Assembly (NCBI GenBank): GCA_025936595.1
Contig: JAICTB010000068.1
Span: forward strand, 1 to 10,209
DNA from: Thermoleophilia bacterium
Lineage (GTDB): Bacteria; Actinomycetota; Thermoleophilia; Gaiellales; Gaiellaceae
Direction of reading: 5' to 3'
Length of the DNA: 10,209 nt
Within the stretch, counting starts at the first letter, position 1. Every line of letters begins with the position of its first letter. The position numbers and the translations under genes were made by a program. Shown here piece after piece: positions 1 to 5,630 of this stretch. The notes beneath the pieces were generated by a model that saw only the letters and a list, made by a program, of their open reading frames with translations, did no database searches and was not told where the DNA came from.

Positions 1-800
1 AGATCGAGCTTGATGTTCGGCAGTGCGTTCAGGTCGAAACCGAGCGCGTCGAGCGTCTGCAGGCACACCTCGGTGGCGCGGTCCTTCGTATACGTCGCCT
101 CGAGCGGCGACAGCCTGCGCATCCACGAGGTGTGGTAGCTCGCGGGCACGTCTTCGCGCTCGTCGCCGAGCAGCTTGGCGAACCAGCGTTCGCGCAACCT
201 GTCGTAGCTCGGCGCCGATGCATCCGCCGCCGCATGCAGCGCGCGCGAGAGCTCGTGCAACGAGATGTCCTTCTCCTCTTCGTTGCGGGCCACGGCGTCC
301 GCGATGCCGGAATACTCGGCGGCGAGCTCCTCCGACGCCGCCAGAAGCTCGAGCCGGTCCGGGTTGAACCGCGCGCTCGCGTCCGCCTGGATCCGGCCGA
401 GCTCCTCGCGATCGGCGTAGTCGGCGAGCACCGCGAGCTTCGCCTGCGCGGTCCGGAGCGGCATTTCCTCCCCGGCGAAGGTGACGCGCTCGGCGAGCTG
501 CCGATTCTCCAGTTCGTCCTCGCGTTCTGCGAGCTGCGCGGAGATGAGCGCCGATTCGCACGTCTTGCGCAGCCGGTAGAGCAGCTCGCGGTCGTCTCCC
601 GCAGTGCCGGCCTCGGCCTCGCGGAGCGCGTCGAGCTGGTCTCGCGTGAAGAGGTCGGCGTAGCGGCGAACGATCTCGGCCTGTTCCGAGATCTCCTTCT
701 CGCCGACGCGCACCGCGCGCCACTCCTCCGAGCGCTCGAAGAGGTACCGCTCGAGGCGGGACTGGAACTCGGCAGGCGTGAGAGTTGAGGTGGTGCTCAC
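1..800 (-). CDS. N-terminal part of a large helical, charged protein; possibly an M3-metallopeptidase-like protein (partial)
   Basis: The minus strand is open from a GTG at 800 to the window edge: 266 codons, with the C-terminus missing. The visible part is rich in Glu, Arg, Ala and Leu and looks almost wholly alpha-helical, with no signal peptide or membrane segment. It opens with VSTTSTLTPAEFQSRLERYL, and the last residues visible are around LNALPNIKLD. From memory, this layout (long helical N-terminus, then an 'LP.I.LD' stretch) resembles actinobacterial M3-like zinc peptidases whose HExxH motif comes a little further on. That motif is outside the window, so the assignment is a guess. The start is set by a 4-base GTGA overlap with the stop of the receiver gene at 797-799, which implies translational coupling and a shared transcript from the 1156 side. 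Confidence 0.6.
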   Translation of the reverse strand, partial: MSTTSTLTPAEFQSRLERYLFERSEEWRAVRVGEKEISEQAEIVRRYADLFTRDQLDALREAEAGTAGDDRELLYRLRKTCESALISAQLAEREDELENRQLAERVTFAGEEMPLRTAQAKLAVLADYADREELGRIQADASARFNPDRLELLAASEELAAEYSGIADAVARNEEEKDISLHELSRALHAAADASAPSYDRLRERWFAKLLGDEREDVPASYHTSWMRRLSPLEATYTKDRATEVCLQTLDALGFDLNALPNIKLD

Positions 801-1156
801 GTGACGACCCCGGCCAGGCGTTGCGCCACGTCGACGAGCACGCGCGGGTCGAACGGCTTTGCAAGCACCGCGTCGGCCCGGTCCCGGTATTCGTCGATGT
901 CGACCGAGCCCGTGACGAGCACGACCGGGATGCCGTCGCCGCGCAGCCGCTCGAGCAGCCCGGTTGTCTGCTCGGCGTTCAGGTGCACGTCGAGCAGCAC
1001 CACGTCCGGCCGCTCGGCGACAACGGCGGCATCCGCCTCGGCGACCGTCGCAGCTTCCCGCACCGCGAACCCTTCGATCTGGAGGTTCACGCGGCAAAGC
1101 ATGCGCAGTGCGGGATCGTCGTCGACGACAAGCGCGCGTGCCACATGGTCCTGCAT
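797..1156 (-). CDS. Single-domain response regulator (CheY/receiver type)
   Basis: This is a 119-residue stand-alone receiver domain with no output domain. The acidic pocket is D12/D13 in ALVVDDD. The phospho-acceptor is D56 in VVLLDVHLN. The switch Thr is T82 in VTGS, and the conserved Lys is K100 in AKPFDP. All key receiver residues are present, so it should be phosphorylated by a histidine kinase and signal by protein contact, since no DNA-binding part is attached. No kinase gene is in the window. I chose the ATG at 1156 because the domain begins just after it and a TACCAT hexamer ends 9 bases upstream. The frame is open to 1207, but the extra residues do not look receiver-like and would overlap the divergent gene at 1188. 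It shares a GTGA overlap with the next minus-strand gene. Confidence 0.9.
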   Translation of the reverse strand: MQDHVARALVVDDDPALRMLCRVNLQIEGFAVREAATVAEADAAVVAERPDVVLLDVHLNAEQTTGLLERLRGDGIPVVLVTGSVDIDEYRDRADAVLAKPFDPRVLVDVAQRLAGVVT

Positions 1157-1165
1157 CGGGGAACG

Positions 1166-1171
1166 ATGGTA
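1166..1171 (-). promoter_or_regulatory. Putative -10 element TACCAT for the receiver gene
   Basis: On the minus strand TACCAT fits the actinobacterial TANNNT -10 pattern and ends 9 bases before the ATG at 1156. No Shine-Dalgarno is visible, which suggests a leader of only a few bases. No convincing -35 was found. A second candidate, TATCGT (1177-1172), lies just upstream. Confidence 0.45.
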
Positions 1172-1175
1172 ACGA

Positions 1176-1181
1176 TACGAT
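1176..1181 (+). promoter_or_regulatory. Putative -10 element TACGAT for the membrane protein gene at 1188
   Basis: TACGAT is followed by six bases (CGCGTT) and then the GTG at 1188. This spacing places the expected transcription start on the first base of the start codon, which points to a leaderless mRNA. It sits within ten bases of the opposing element for the receiver gene. Confidence 0.5.
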
Positions 1182-1187
1182 CGCGTT

Positions 1188-1754
1188 GTGGCGCCGTTGA
1201 CCGGCACCGAACGAAGCTACGCCGTCGCGATGAGCGAGCTCTGGACAGGCCTCGCACGCACGCTGACGCGACTCGAGATCGTTGCGGCGGAGCCGGGCAC
1301 GCTCGATGATCGCGGCGCCGGGGGCACGCTGCGCCGGCTGCAGTACGCCCTGCACCTCGCGGCCGAGCACGCCTACGGCCTCGAGCCGCCGCCGAGCGCT
1401 GCAAGTGCGCACGCGGAGCTCGCCGATGCGCTCGTCTGCGCGCGCGACGCCACGGCCGAGGTCGCGGAAGCGGTGTCGATCTGGGGCGCGGACGGAGTGG
1501 ATCCGCTCCTGCACGAATGGCGAGGCGCGCTGTTTCGCGTCCGGCTCGCGCGCACGCGGCTCGCGGCGCCCGCGCCCGCGTCCACCGTGACCGAGCCTGC
1601 CGGCGACGACGGCATCCGCGCGCCGCTGATTGCCTTCGGGCTCGCGCTCGGTGGAGCGCTGGCGTTCGTCGCCGGCGCGACGCTCGCGCTCTGGCCGGTC
1701 TGGGCGCTCGGCATCGTCGCGGTCTGCGTCTCGATTGTCGCCTACCGTCCGTAA
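1188..1754 (+). CDS. Small membrane protein of unknown function with a helical N-terminal domain
   Basis: This is a 188-residue protein I do not recognise. Residues 15-125 look helical and soluble (for example LRRLQYALHLAAEHAYGLE), with one cysteine at 84. Residues 126-142 form an Ala/Pro-rich linker. Residues 145-186 are strongly hydrophobic and give two closely spaced membrane helices (APLIAFGLALGGALAFVAG, then LWPVWALGIVAVCVSIVAY). The protein probably ends in a membrane hairpin with the N-terminal domain in the cytoplasm; orientation is inferred. The GTG at 1188 is preferred because a -10-like TACGAT ends exactly six bases before it. The ATG at 1230 (residue 15) has no visible ribosome site and is the alternative. 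It diverges from the receiver gene across 31 bp, so the two may be co-regulated. Confidence 0.65.
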   Translation: MAPLTGTERSYAVAMSELWTGLARTLTRLEIVAAEPGTLDDRGAGGTLRRLQYALHLAAEHAYGLEPPPSAASAHAELADALVCARDATAEVAEAVSIWGADGVDPLLHEWRGALFRVRLARTRLAAPAPASTVTEPAGDDGIRAPLIAFGLALGGALAFVAGATLALWPVWALGIVAVCVSIVAYRP

Positions 1755-1770
1755 CCATGCGCCCGCGGCG

Positions 1771-1790
1771 TTCGTTTAATTCTTACAAAT
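1771..1790 (+). promoter_or_regulatory. AT-rich promoter-like island upstream of a small ORF
   Basis: This 20-base stretch has 16 A/T bases in an otherwise very GC-rich window. It contains TTTAAT at 1775-1780, which ends 8 bases before the ATG at 1789. This is the clearest AT island seen in the window and is a good candidate for an open-complex region reading rightward. On the minus strand the same bases would be the AU-rich RNA downstream of gltX. Confidence 0.4.
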
Positions 1791-1929
1791 GCTGTCCCGC
1801 GCCCCACGCCCCAGGGGCGCGACGATCCCGCGCCCGACGCTGCAGTACCGACTGAAGGCCTGGCGGGCCTTCCAGCGGGCGCTGGACCCGCTCGCGCCCC
1901 CAAAGCCGCTCAGGCCGCCACGGCCGTGA
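1789..1929 (+). CDS. Candidate small protein, 46 residues, Pro/Arg-rich (hypothetical)
   Basis: An ATG at 1789 opens a 46-codon frame ending at TGA 1927-1929. Forty-two of the 46 codons end in G or C, as in the real genes here. The peptide has a basic, proline-rich start, then a stretch compatible with a short basic amphipathic helix (LQYRLKAWRAFQRALDPLA, about residues 18-36), then a Pro/Arg/Lys tail. It lies immediately downstream of the AT-rich island, as expected for a leaderless or short-leader mRNA. It overlaps the 3' end of gltX by 20 bases tail to tail. I recognise no family. The alternative is a small RNA: the same segment holds several strong hairpins. Evidence for translation is compositional and positional only. 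Confidence 0.4.
   Translation: MLSRAPRPRGATIPRPTLQYRLKAWRAFQRALDPLAPPKPLRPPRP
1799..1885. repeat. Cluster of three inverted repeats between the small membrane gene and gltX
   Basis: Three hairpins can be drawn: GCGCCCC (1799-1805) with GGGGCGC (1814-1820), loop 8; GAAGGCC (1854-1860) with GGCCTTC (1866-1872), loop 5; and CCAGC (1872-1876) with GCTGG (1881-1885), loop 4. In the minus direction they follow the gltX stop and lead, 8 bases after the last stem, into AU-rich RNA, so they could help end gltX transcription. There is no proper U-tract. They also lie inside the candidate small ORF. Confidence 0.4.
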
Positions 1930-3157
1930 GCCGGGCGAGCGACGTCTCGCGGCCGAGCAGCTCGAGGCTCTCGAAGAGCCCCGGCGACACCTTGGAGCCG
2001 GTCACGGCGACGCGGATCGGAGCGAACGCCTGCCGCGGCTTCTGGCCGAGCTCGTCGGCGAGATCGCGCAGCGACTCCTCGATCGCCGTAGCAGCCCACG
2101 GCTCGACGCCGGCCAGTCGATCGGCGGCCGCCTGGCAGATGCCGGCGTCGAGATCCTCCGGCGGATCGACCGGCTCGAAGAAGAAGCGGGCGAAGTCGGG
2201 ATACTGCGCGAACTTCTCGATCTTCTCCTGCACGAGCGGCGCCGTCGCGTGCACCATCTCCTGCGGCCAGTCGATCCCCTGCTCCTCGAGCCACTTGCAG
2301 AGGAAGTGTGCGTACTCGTCGGGCTGGAGGTCGCGCAGGTACACGCCGTTCATCCAGTCGAGCTTCTGGTAGTCGAACGTCGCCGGGCTCGGGACGACGC
2401 GCTCGAGCGAAAAGCGCTCGACGAGCTCGTGCTTCGCCATGATCGTCGTCCTGTCGTCGAAGCTCCATCCGAGGAGCGCGAGAAAGTTCATCAGTGCCGC
2501 CGGCAGGTAGCCGTCCGCGCGGAAGTTCTCGACGGAGATCGCGCCGTGCCGCTTGGAAAGCTTGCGTCCGTCGGCGCCATTGATCATCGGGACATGCGCG
2601 TAGACCGGCAATTCGGCGCCGAGCGCGCGCAGGATGTTGATCTGCGACGGCGTGTTCGAGACGTGGTCGTCGCCTCGGATGACGTGCGTGATCCGGTCGA
2701 CCATGTCGTCGACCGGGCTCACGAAGTTGTAGGTCGGCCTACCGTCGGAACGGACGATCACGAGGTCGGGTAGCAGCTCATTGCGGAACTCGATGTGACC
2801 CCGGACAGCGTCGTCCCACGCGACGACGCCCTCCTTGGGCTGGCGGAAGCGGATCGCGCCTTCATCCTCGTACGCGTGCCCCTTCTCAACGAGCTCGCGC
2901 GCGAGCTCGCGCGCCCGCTCTGCCGTGTCGAGCTGGAACGTGACCGGTCCGTCCCAGTCGATGCCCAGCCAGCGCAACGACTCCTGAATCTGGTCGACGG
3001 CCTCCGCGACCTCGCGACTCGTGTCGGTGTTCTCGATCCGCAGCAGGCACTCACCTGCCCGCTGCCGGGCGAAGAGCCAGTTGAAGACGAACGTGCGCAC
3101 GCTCCCGATGTGCAGGAAGCCGGTCGGGCTCGGAGCCATGCGCACCTTGACGCTCAT
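1910..3157 (-). CDS. gltX: Glutamyl-tRNA synthetase (class I aminoacyl-tRNA synthetase)
   Basis: The enzyme charges tRNA-Glu (and tRNA-Gln if non-discriminating) with glutamate using ATP in the cytoplasm. The protein has 415 residues. The class I HIGH motif is at 16-19 (PSPTGFLHIGSVRT) and the KMSKS loop is at 199-203 (KLSKRHGA). Typical GluRS blocks include TYNF (142-145) and RGDDHVSNTPSQI (161-173). The C-terminal anticodon-binding part is complete and ends in the family-typical LFESLELLGRE. The usual length is about 460-490. Most of the shortfall is near residues 93-108, where the segment runs straight from GHAYEDEG to AIRFRQP without the cysteine-containing zinc-binding insert of E. coli-type GluRS. 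The ATG at 3157 starts right at the conserved N-terminus, with TACGAT ending 9 bases upstream. It is divergent from nfo. Confidence 0.97.
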   Translation of the reverse strand: MSVKVRMAPSPTGFLHIGSVRTFVFNWLFARQRAGECLLRIENTDTSREVAEAVDQIQESLRWLGIDWDGPVTFQLDTAERARELARELVEKGHAYEDEGAIRFRQPKEGVVAWDDAVRGHIEFRNELLPDLVIVRSDGRPTYNFVSPVDDMVDRITHVIRGDDHVSNTPSQINILRALGAELPVYAHVPMINGADGRKLSKRHGAISVENFRADGYLPAALMNFLALLGWSFDDRTTIMAKHELVERFSLERVVPSPATFDYQKLDWMNGVYLRDLQPDEYAHFLCKWLEEQGIDWPQEMVHATAPLVQEKIEKFAQYPDFARFFFEPVDPPEDLDAGICQAAADRLAGVEPWAATAIEESLRDLADELGQKPRQAFAPIRVAVTGSKVSPGLFESLELLGRETSLARLTAVAA

Positions 3158-3165
3158 CTCGTCTC

Positions 3166-3171
3166 TATCGT
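3166..3171 (+). promoter_or_regulatory. Putative -10 element TATCGT for nfo
   Basis: TATCGT is followed by nine bases (AGGCGCGAG) and the GTG at 3181. The leader would be very short. GCGAG sits directly against the GTG, too close to act as a Shine-Dalgarno site. Confidence 0.45.
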
Positions 3172-3172
3172 A
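3167..3172 (-). promoter_or_regulatory. Putative -10 element TACGAT for gltX
   Basis: On the minus strand TACGAT is followed by nine bases (AGAGACGAG) and the ATG at 3157. It shares five of its six positions with the opposing TATCGT hexamer for nfo, because the 7-base segment TATCGTA reads as a TANNNT motif on both strands. Confidence 0.5.
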
Positions 3173-3180
3173 GGCGCGAG

Positions 3181-4029
3181 GTGGAATTCGGCGCGCACAT
3201 GTCCTCGAGCGGCGGCATCGACACGGCGATCGACCGCATCGAGGCGATCGGCGGCGACTGCGTGCAGGTGTTCACGCAGAGCCCGCGCATGTGGCGGCCG
3301 ACGAACCACAAGCCGGAGGCGATCGCGCGGTTCCACGCGCGCCGCACGGAGGCCGGCATCGGCGGTGTTGTCTGCCATGCGCTCTATCTCTGCAATCTCG
3401 CCGCGCCCGACGAGGAGATCTACGAGAAGTCGGTGCAGACGATGCGCACCACGGTCGATGCGGCGTGCGCGATCGGCGCCGACGGCGTCATCTTCCACGT
3501 CGGTTCGCATCTCGGCGCGGGTTTCGAGGCGGGCCTCGACCGTACGTGCGCGGCACTCGCCCAGGTGCTCGAGCGCTGCGAGGGTGGCACATGGCTGCTC
3601 ATGGAGAACTCGGCGGGCGCCGGTGGCACGATTGGTCGCTCGCTCGAAGAGCTGCACACGCTGCTCGAGCGGCTCGACCGGCACCCGCGTCTCGGCCTGT
3701 GCCTGGACTCGTGCCACCTCTATGTCTCCGGCTACGACGTCACGGATCGGCGTGCGGTGGACGCGCTCGTCGGCGAGCTCGACGAGAAGATCGGCCTCGA
3801 CCGGCTGCGCGCGCTGCACGTGAACGACAGCGCGGCGGAGCTCGGCTCGAACCGCGACCGCCACGCGAACATCGGCGAAGGGCTGATGGGCGAGGGCCTC
3901 GGTGCGTTCGTCTCGCATCCTGCGTTCCAGCACCTGAGCGCGTACCTCGAGGTGCCGGGCGAGAACAAGCGCGGCCCGGACGCGAACGAGCTGCAGAAGC
4001 TCCGCGACCTCCATGCGCGTTGGGTGTGA
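3181..4029 (+). CDS. nfo: Endonuclease IV (AP endonuclease, zinc TIM-barrel)
   Basis: The enzyme cuts the backbone 5' of abasic sites in base-excision repair. The protein has 282 residues, a normal length for the family. All nine metal ligands can be matched to E. coli Nfo: H66 (VVCHALYL), H106 (FHVGSHLGAG), E142 (MENSAGAGG), D176 and H179 (LDSCHLYVSGYD), H213 (LHVND), D226 and H228 (NRDRHANIGEG), and E257 (YLEVPGENKRGPD). The start is fixed by homology: the family begins with 'GAH.S..GG', here GAHMSSSGG at residues 4-12, so the GTG at 3181 is needed and the ATG at 3199 would cut into the first strand. It diverges from gltX with 23 bp between start codons and is probably transcribed alone. 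I see no clear intrinsic terminator after its TGA. Confidence 0.97.
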   Translation: MEFGAHMSSSGGIDTAIDRIEAIGGDCVQVFTQSPRMWRPTNHKPEAIARFHARRTEAGIGGVVCHALYLCNLAAPDEEIYEKSVQTMRTTVDAACAIGADGVIFHVGSHLGAGFEAGLDRTCAALAQVLERCEGGTWLLMENSAGAGGTIGRSLEELHTLLERLDRHPRLGLCLDSCHLYVSGYDVTDRRAVDALVGELDEKIGLDRLRALHVNDSAAELGSNRDRHANIGEGLMGEGLGAFVSHPAFQHLSAYLEVPGENKRGPDANELQKLRDLHARWV

Positions 4030-4087
4030 CGCGCACGCGTCGCGGCGGCGTAAGGCCCCGAGATGACCTTGAAATGTGCACCCACGG

Positions 4088-4153
4088 CCTCTGAGGCCCC
4101 TCGCAGGCTCCTCGGAGGCGCCCCAGAGGGACCTCAGAGGAACCTCAGAGGAA
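4088..4153. repeat. Six tandem 11-bp units with palindromic core CCTCNGAGG
   Basis: Units start at 4088, 4099, 4110, 4121, 4132 and 4143, with no gaps. Cores are CCTCTGAGG, CCTCGCAGG, CCTCGGAGG, CCCCAGAGG, CCTCAGAGG and CCTCAGAGG, each followed by a variable dinucleotide (CC, CT, CG, GA, AA, AA). Outside the central base, 46 of 48 core positions match. The last two units are identical over all 11 bases. The first unit extends to a 13-bp palindrome, GGCCTCTGAGGCC (4086-4098). The array lies between nfo and the ECF sigma gene and ends 36 bases before the sigma ATG. The period is not a multiple of three, which argues against coding repeats. It is close to one turn of B-DNA, so equivalent points of every unit face nearly the same side. 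A multi-site operator is my inference. Confidence 0.9.
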
Positions 4154-4170
4154 TGTTGTCTTTCGCAACA
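4154..4170. repeat. Short inverted repeat TGTTG / CAACA in the ECF upstream region
   Basis: TGTTG (4154-4158) and CAACA (4166-4170) are separated by TCTTTCG. The repeat sits between the 11-bp array and the sigma start. It could be an operator half-site pair or a weak RNA stem; at 5 bp it could also be chance. Confidence 0.3.
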
Positions 4171-4172
4171 GG

Positions 4173-4181
4173 TTTTCCACA
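4173..4181 (+). other. DnaA-box-like 9-mer TTTTCCACA
   Basis: TTTTCCACA fits the degenerate DnaA consensus TTWTNCACA exactly. It is 8 bases upstream of the ECF sigma ATG. I noticed no cluster of boxes around it, so it is not an origin. It could be an isolated DnaA regulatory site or chance. Confidence 0.3.
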
Positions 4182-4184
4182 GGG
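4181..4184 (+). promoter_or_regulatory. Short Shine-Dalgarno AGGG for the ECF sigma gene
   Basis: AGGG lies five bases before the ATG at 4190. The gene has no TANNNT at 6 or 9 bases upstream, so it is probably translated from a leadered mRNA, unlike the other transcript-start genes here. Confidence 0.4.
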
Positions 4185-4189
4185 CTCGC

Positions 4190-4678
4190 ATGAGGCGTGA
4201 GCTGACGTTCGCCCAGGCTGCCGAGGACCACCTCGACGACGTGTACGGCTACCTCGCGTGGCTCACCTCCGATAGCTCGGCGGCCGAGGAGCTCACCGCC
4301 GAGACGTTCGAGCGCGCGCTGCGGCTCTGGCACCGGTTCGACCCGCAGCGCGGCTCGGCCCGCACCTGGCTCTGCCAGGTGGCGCGCACGGCCGCGCTCG
4401 ACCATTTCCGCTCCGAGCGCCGGCGGACGCGGCGGGAGCAACTCGCCGCGGTTCCCGAGCGCGTCGACGCTCCATTCGCCGCCGGGCTCTCACCGGACCT
4501 CGAGGGCGCGCTGCAGACGCTCAGCGCCGGCGAGCGTGAGGTCGTCGCCCTGCGGATCGTGCTCGAGCTAGACGCCGGAACGGCCGCGCGCGTGCTCGGC
4601 ATCTCGCCCACCAACTGCACGACGCGCCTGAACCGGGCGCTCAAGAAGCTCGAGGAGGCACTCCATGTCGCAGCGTGA
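4190..4678 (+). CDS. ECF-type RNA polymerase sigma factor (sigma-70 family)
   Basis: This is a 162-residue two-domain sigma factor that would direct RNA polymerase to a small alternative regulon. Region 2 spans about 8-82, with the typical helices AEDHLDDVYGYLAWL, AAEELTAETFERALRLW and the RTWLCQVARTAALDHFRS block, followed by the basic run ERRRTRR. A short linker (about 83-102) leads to region 4 at about 104-158, with LSAGEREVVALRIVLELDAG and the helix-turn-helix TAARVLGISPTNCTTRLNRALKKLEEAL. No extra C-terminal domain is present. The ATG at 4190 is chosen because region 2 begins at once; the frame is open back to 4076, but that part is the 11-bp repeat array. It overlaps the next gene by 14 bases, the usual arrangement of a sigma factor with its membrane regulator. 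The repeat array upstream may control it. Confidence 0.93.
   Translation: MRRELTFAQAAEDHLDDVYGYLAWLTSDSSAAEELTAETFERALRLWHRFDPQRGSARTWLCQVARTAALDHFRSERRRTRREQLAAVPERVDAPFAAGLSPDLEGALQTLSAGEREVVALRIVLELDAGTAARVLGISPTNCTTRLNRALKKLEEALHVAA
4652..4658 (+). promoter_or_regulatory. Strong Shine-Dalgarno GAGGAGG inside the sigma gene
   Basis: GAGGAGG lies six bases before the ATG at 4665 and within the last codons of the sigma gene. It fixes the start of the DUF4349-like gene and indicates coupled translation. It is the best ribosome site I found in the window. Confidence 0.8.
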
Positions 4679-5630
4679 CCTCGCAGCCGAGCTGCGCGCG
4701 ACGCGCGTCACGGCGCCTCCTGAGCTCCGCGACCGCATCAGGCTGATCGCGGCGGCCGACCCGACGGCGACCCCGCCGCGCCGCTTCACGTGGCGTCGCG
4801 CGCTCGTCGTCGCCCTGCCCGTCGCGGCCGCAATCGCCGCGAGCATCGTCTTCACGCGCCCGTCGCATCAGACGACACAGACGGTCGTGGAGCGAGGGAT
4901 CGCCCACGGCTCGGCGACGTTCAAGTCGGCAACCACTCAGCGGCTCGCGCCCGCGATCGGCGTCCCCGCTCCGTCGCGGACGCGCGTGCAGCGCTACGGC
5001 GCGAACCTGACGCTCCGCGTTCCGAATGCGACGCGCGTCTCCGACGGCGTGAAGCGCGCTCTGCGCATCGCACGTTCGCTCGGCGGCTACGCGACCTCTG
5101 TGCACGCAACGACGACCGGGCGAAAGGCACACGCCGAGCTGACGCTGAAGGTGCCGCGCACGCACGTGCAGGAGGCAGTCGCACGGCTGTCGGCGCTCGG
5201 CACGATCACGGGCGAGCAGGTCGACCTCCGGGATCTGCAGACCGGCCTGAACGCGACCGGCCGGACGGTCGCACGGCTGCAGCGGCAACTGAAGACGCTG
5301 CGGGCGGAGCCGTCGAGCCCCGCGAACGACAAGCGGATCACAGCCCTCGTCGCCCGCATCCAAAAGCTGCAGCGGGCCGAGGCGACGACGATCCGCAGCG
5401 CCCGCTACGCGACGATCGGCCTTCGGCTCGCGACACCCGTCGCCGCCCACGCCTCACCGTCGAGCCACGGCCGCCTGCACGGCGTCGTCGTCGCGCTCAG
5501 CTGGCTCGGCGTCGCGCTCGTGTACGCCCTCGCAATCGGCGTGCCCGTGCTCCTCCTCGCAGGCCTCTGCTGGCTGCTCGTCCGAACGTTCCGCCGCCGC
5601 CGCGAGGACGCTCTGCTCAGCCGCTCGTGA
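4665..5630 (+). CDS. Membrane protein with DUF4349-like domain; probable anti-sigma partner of the ECF factor
   Basis: This is a 321-residue protein. Residues 1-44 are a short charged cytoplasmic segment (AAELRATRVTAPPELRDRI) of the kind that precedes the membrane helix in actinobacterial anti-sigma factors; no zinc-binding HxxxCxxC motif is present. The first membrane helix is at about 46-63 (ALVVALPVAAAIAASIVF). Residues 110-258 resemble DUF4349: a beta-rich part (ANLTLRVP, SLGGYATSVH, AELTLKVPRTHVQEAVARLS, then LGTITGEQVDLRDL), a likely coiled coil at 195-245, and ARYATIGLRL. A long hydrophobic segment at about 272-306 (one or two helices) and a basic tail RTFRRRRED follow, so the DUF4349 part should be extracytoplasmic. 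The start is fixed by GAGGAGG. The anti-sigma role is inferred from the 14-base overlap with the sigma gene and the topology. It overlaps the convergent cysteine-rich gene by 14 bases. Confidence 0.85.
   Translation: MSQRDLAAELRATRVTAPPELRDRIRLIAAADPTATPPRRFTWRRALVVALPVAAAIAASIVFTRPSHQTTQTVVERGIAHGSATFKSATTQRLAPAIGVPAPSRTRVQRYGANLTLRVPNATRVSDGVKRALRIARSLGGYATSVHATTTGRKAHAELTLKVPRTHVQEAVARLSALGTITGEQVDLRDLQTGLNATGRTVARLQRQLKTLRAEPSSPANDKRITALVARIQKLQRAEATTIRSARYATIGLRLATPVAAHASPSSHGRLHGVVVALSWLGVALVYALAIGVPVLLLAGLCWLLVRTFRRRREDALLSRS

Noticed and set aside
132..788. Plus-strand 218-codon frame over the first gene
   Set aside because: It is antisense to the minus-strand gene that couples by GTGA to the receiver; it has no recognisable domain or start signal.
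1157..1207. Upstream extension of the receiver to 1207
   Set aside because: The extra 17 residues come from the divergent promoter region and are not receiver-like.
1854..1885. Intrinsic terminator for gltX or the membrane gene
   Set aside because: The hairpins are strong but no U-run follows directly on either strand, so they are listed only as inverted repeats.
4088..4153. The 11-bp array as a CRISPR or as an extension of the sigma coding region from 4076
   Set aside because: Units are contiguous and too short, with no spacers, so not CRISPR. An 11-bp period breaks codon phase and the sigma domain begins right after the ATG at 4190.
4173..4181. Replication origin at the DnaA-box-like 9-mer
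   Set aside because: I noticed only one match, with no cluster, AT-rich unwinding region, or dnaA/dnaN genes.
2795..4191. Long frames antisense or out of frame with gltX and nfo (2795-3823 plus, 3154-4191 minus)
   Set aside because: gltX and nfo carry complete catalytic motif sets, and these frames show only composition-driven openness.
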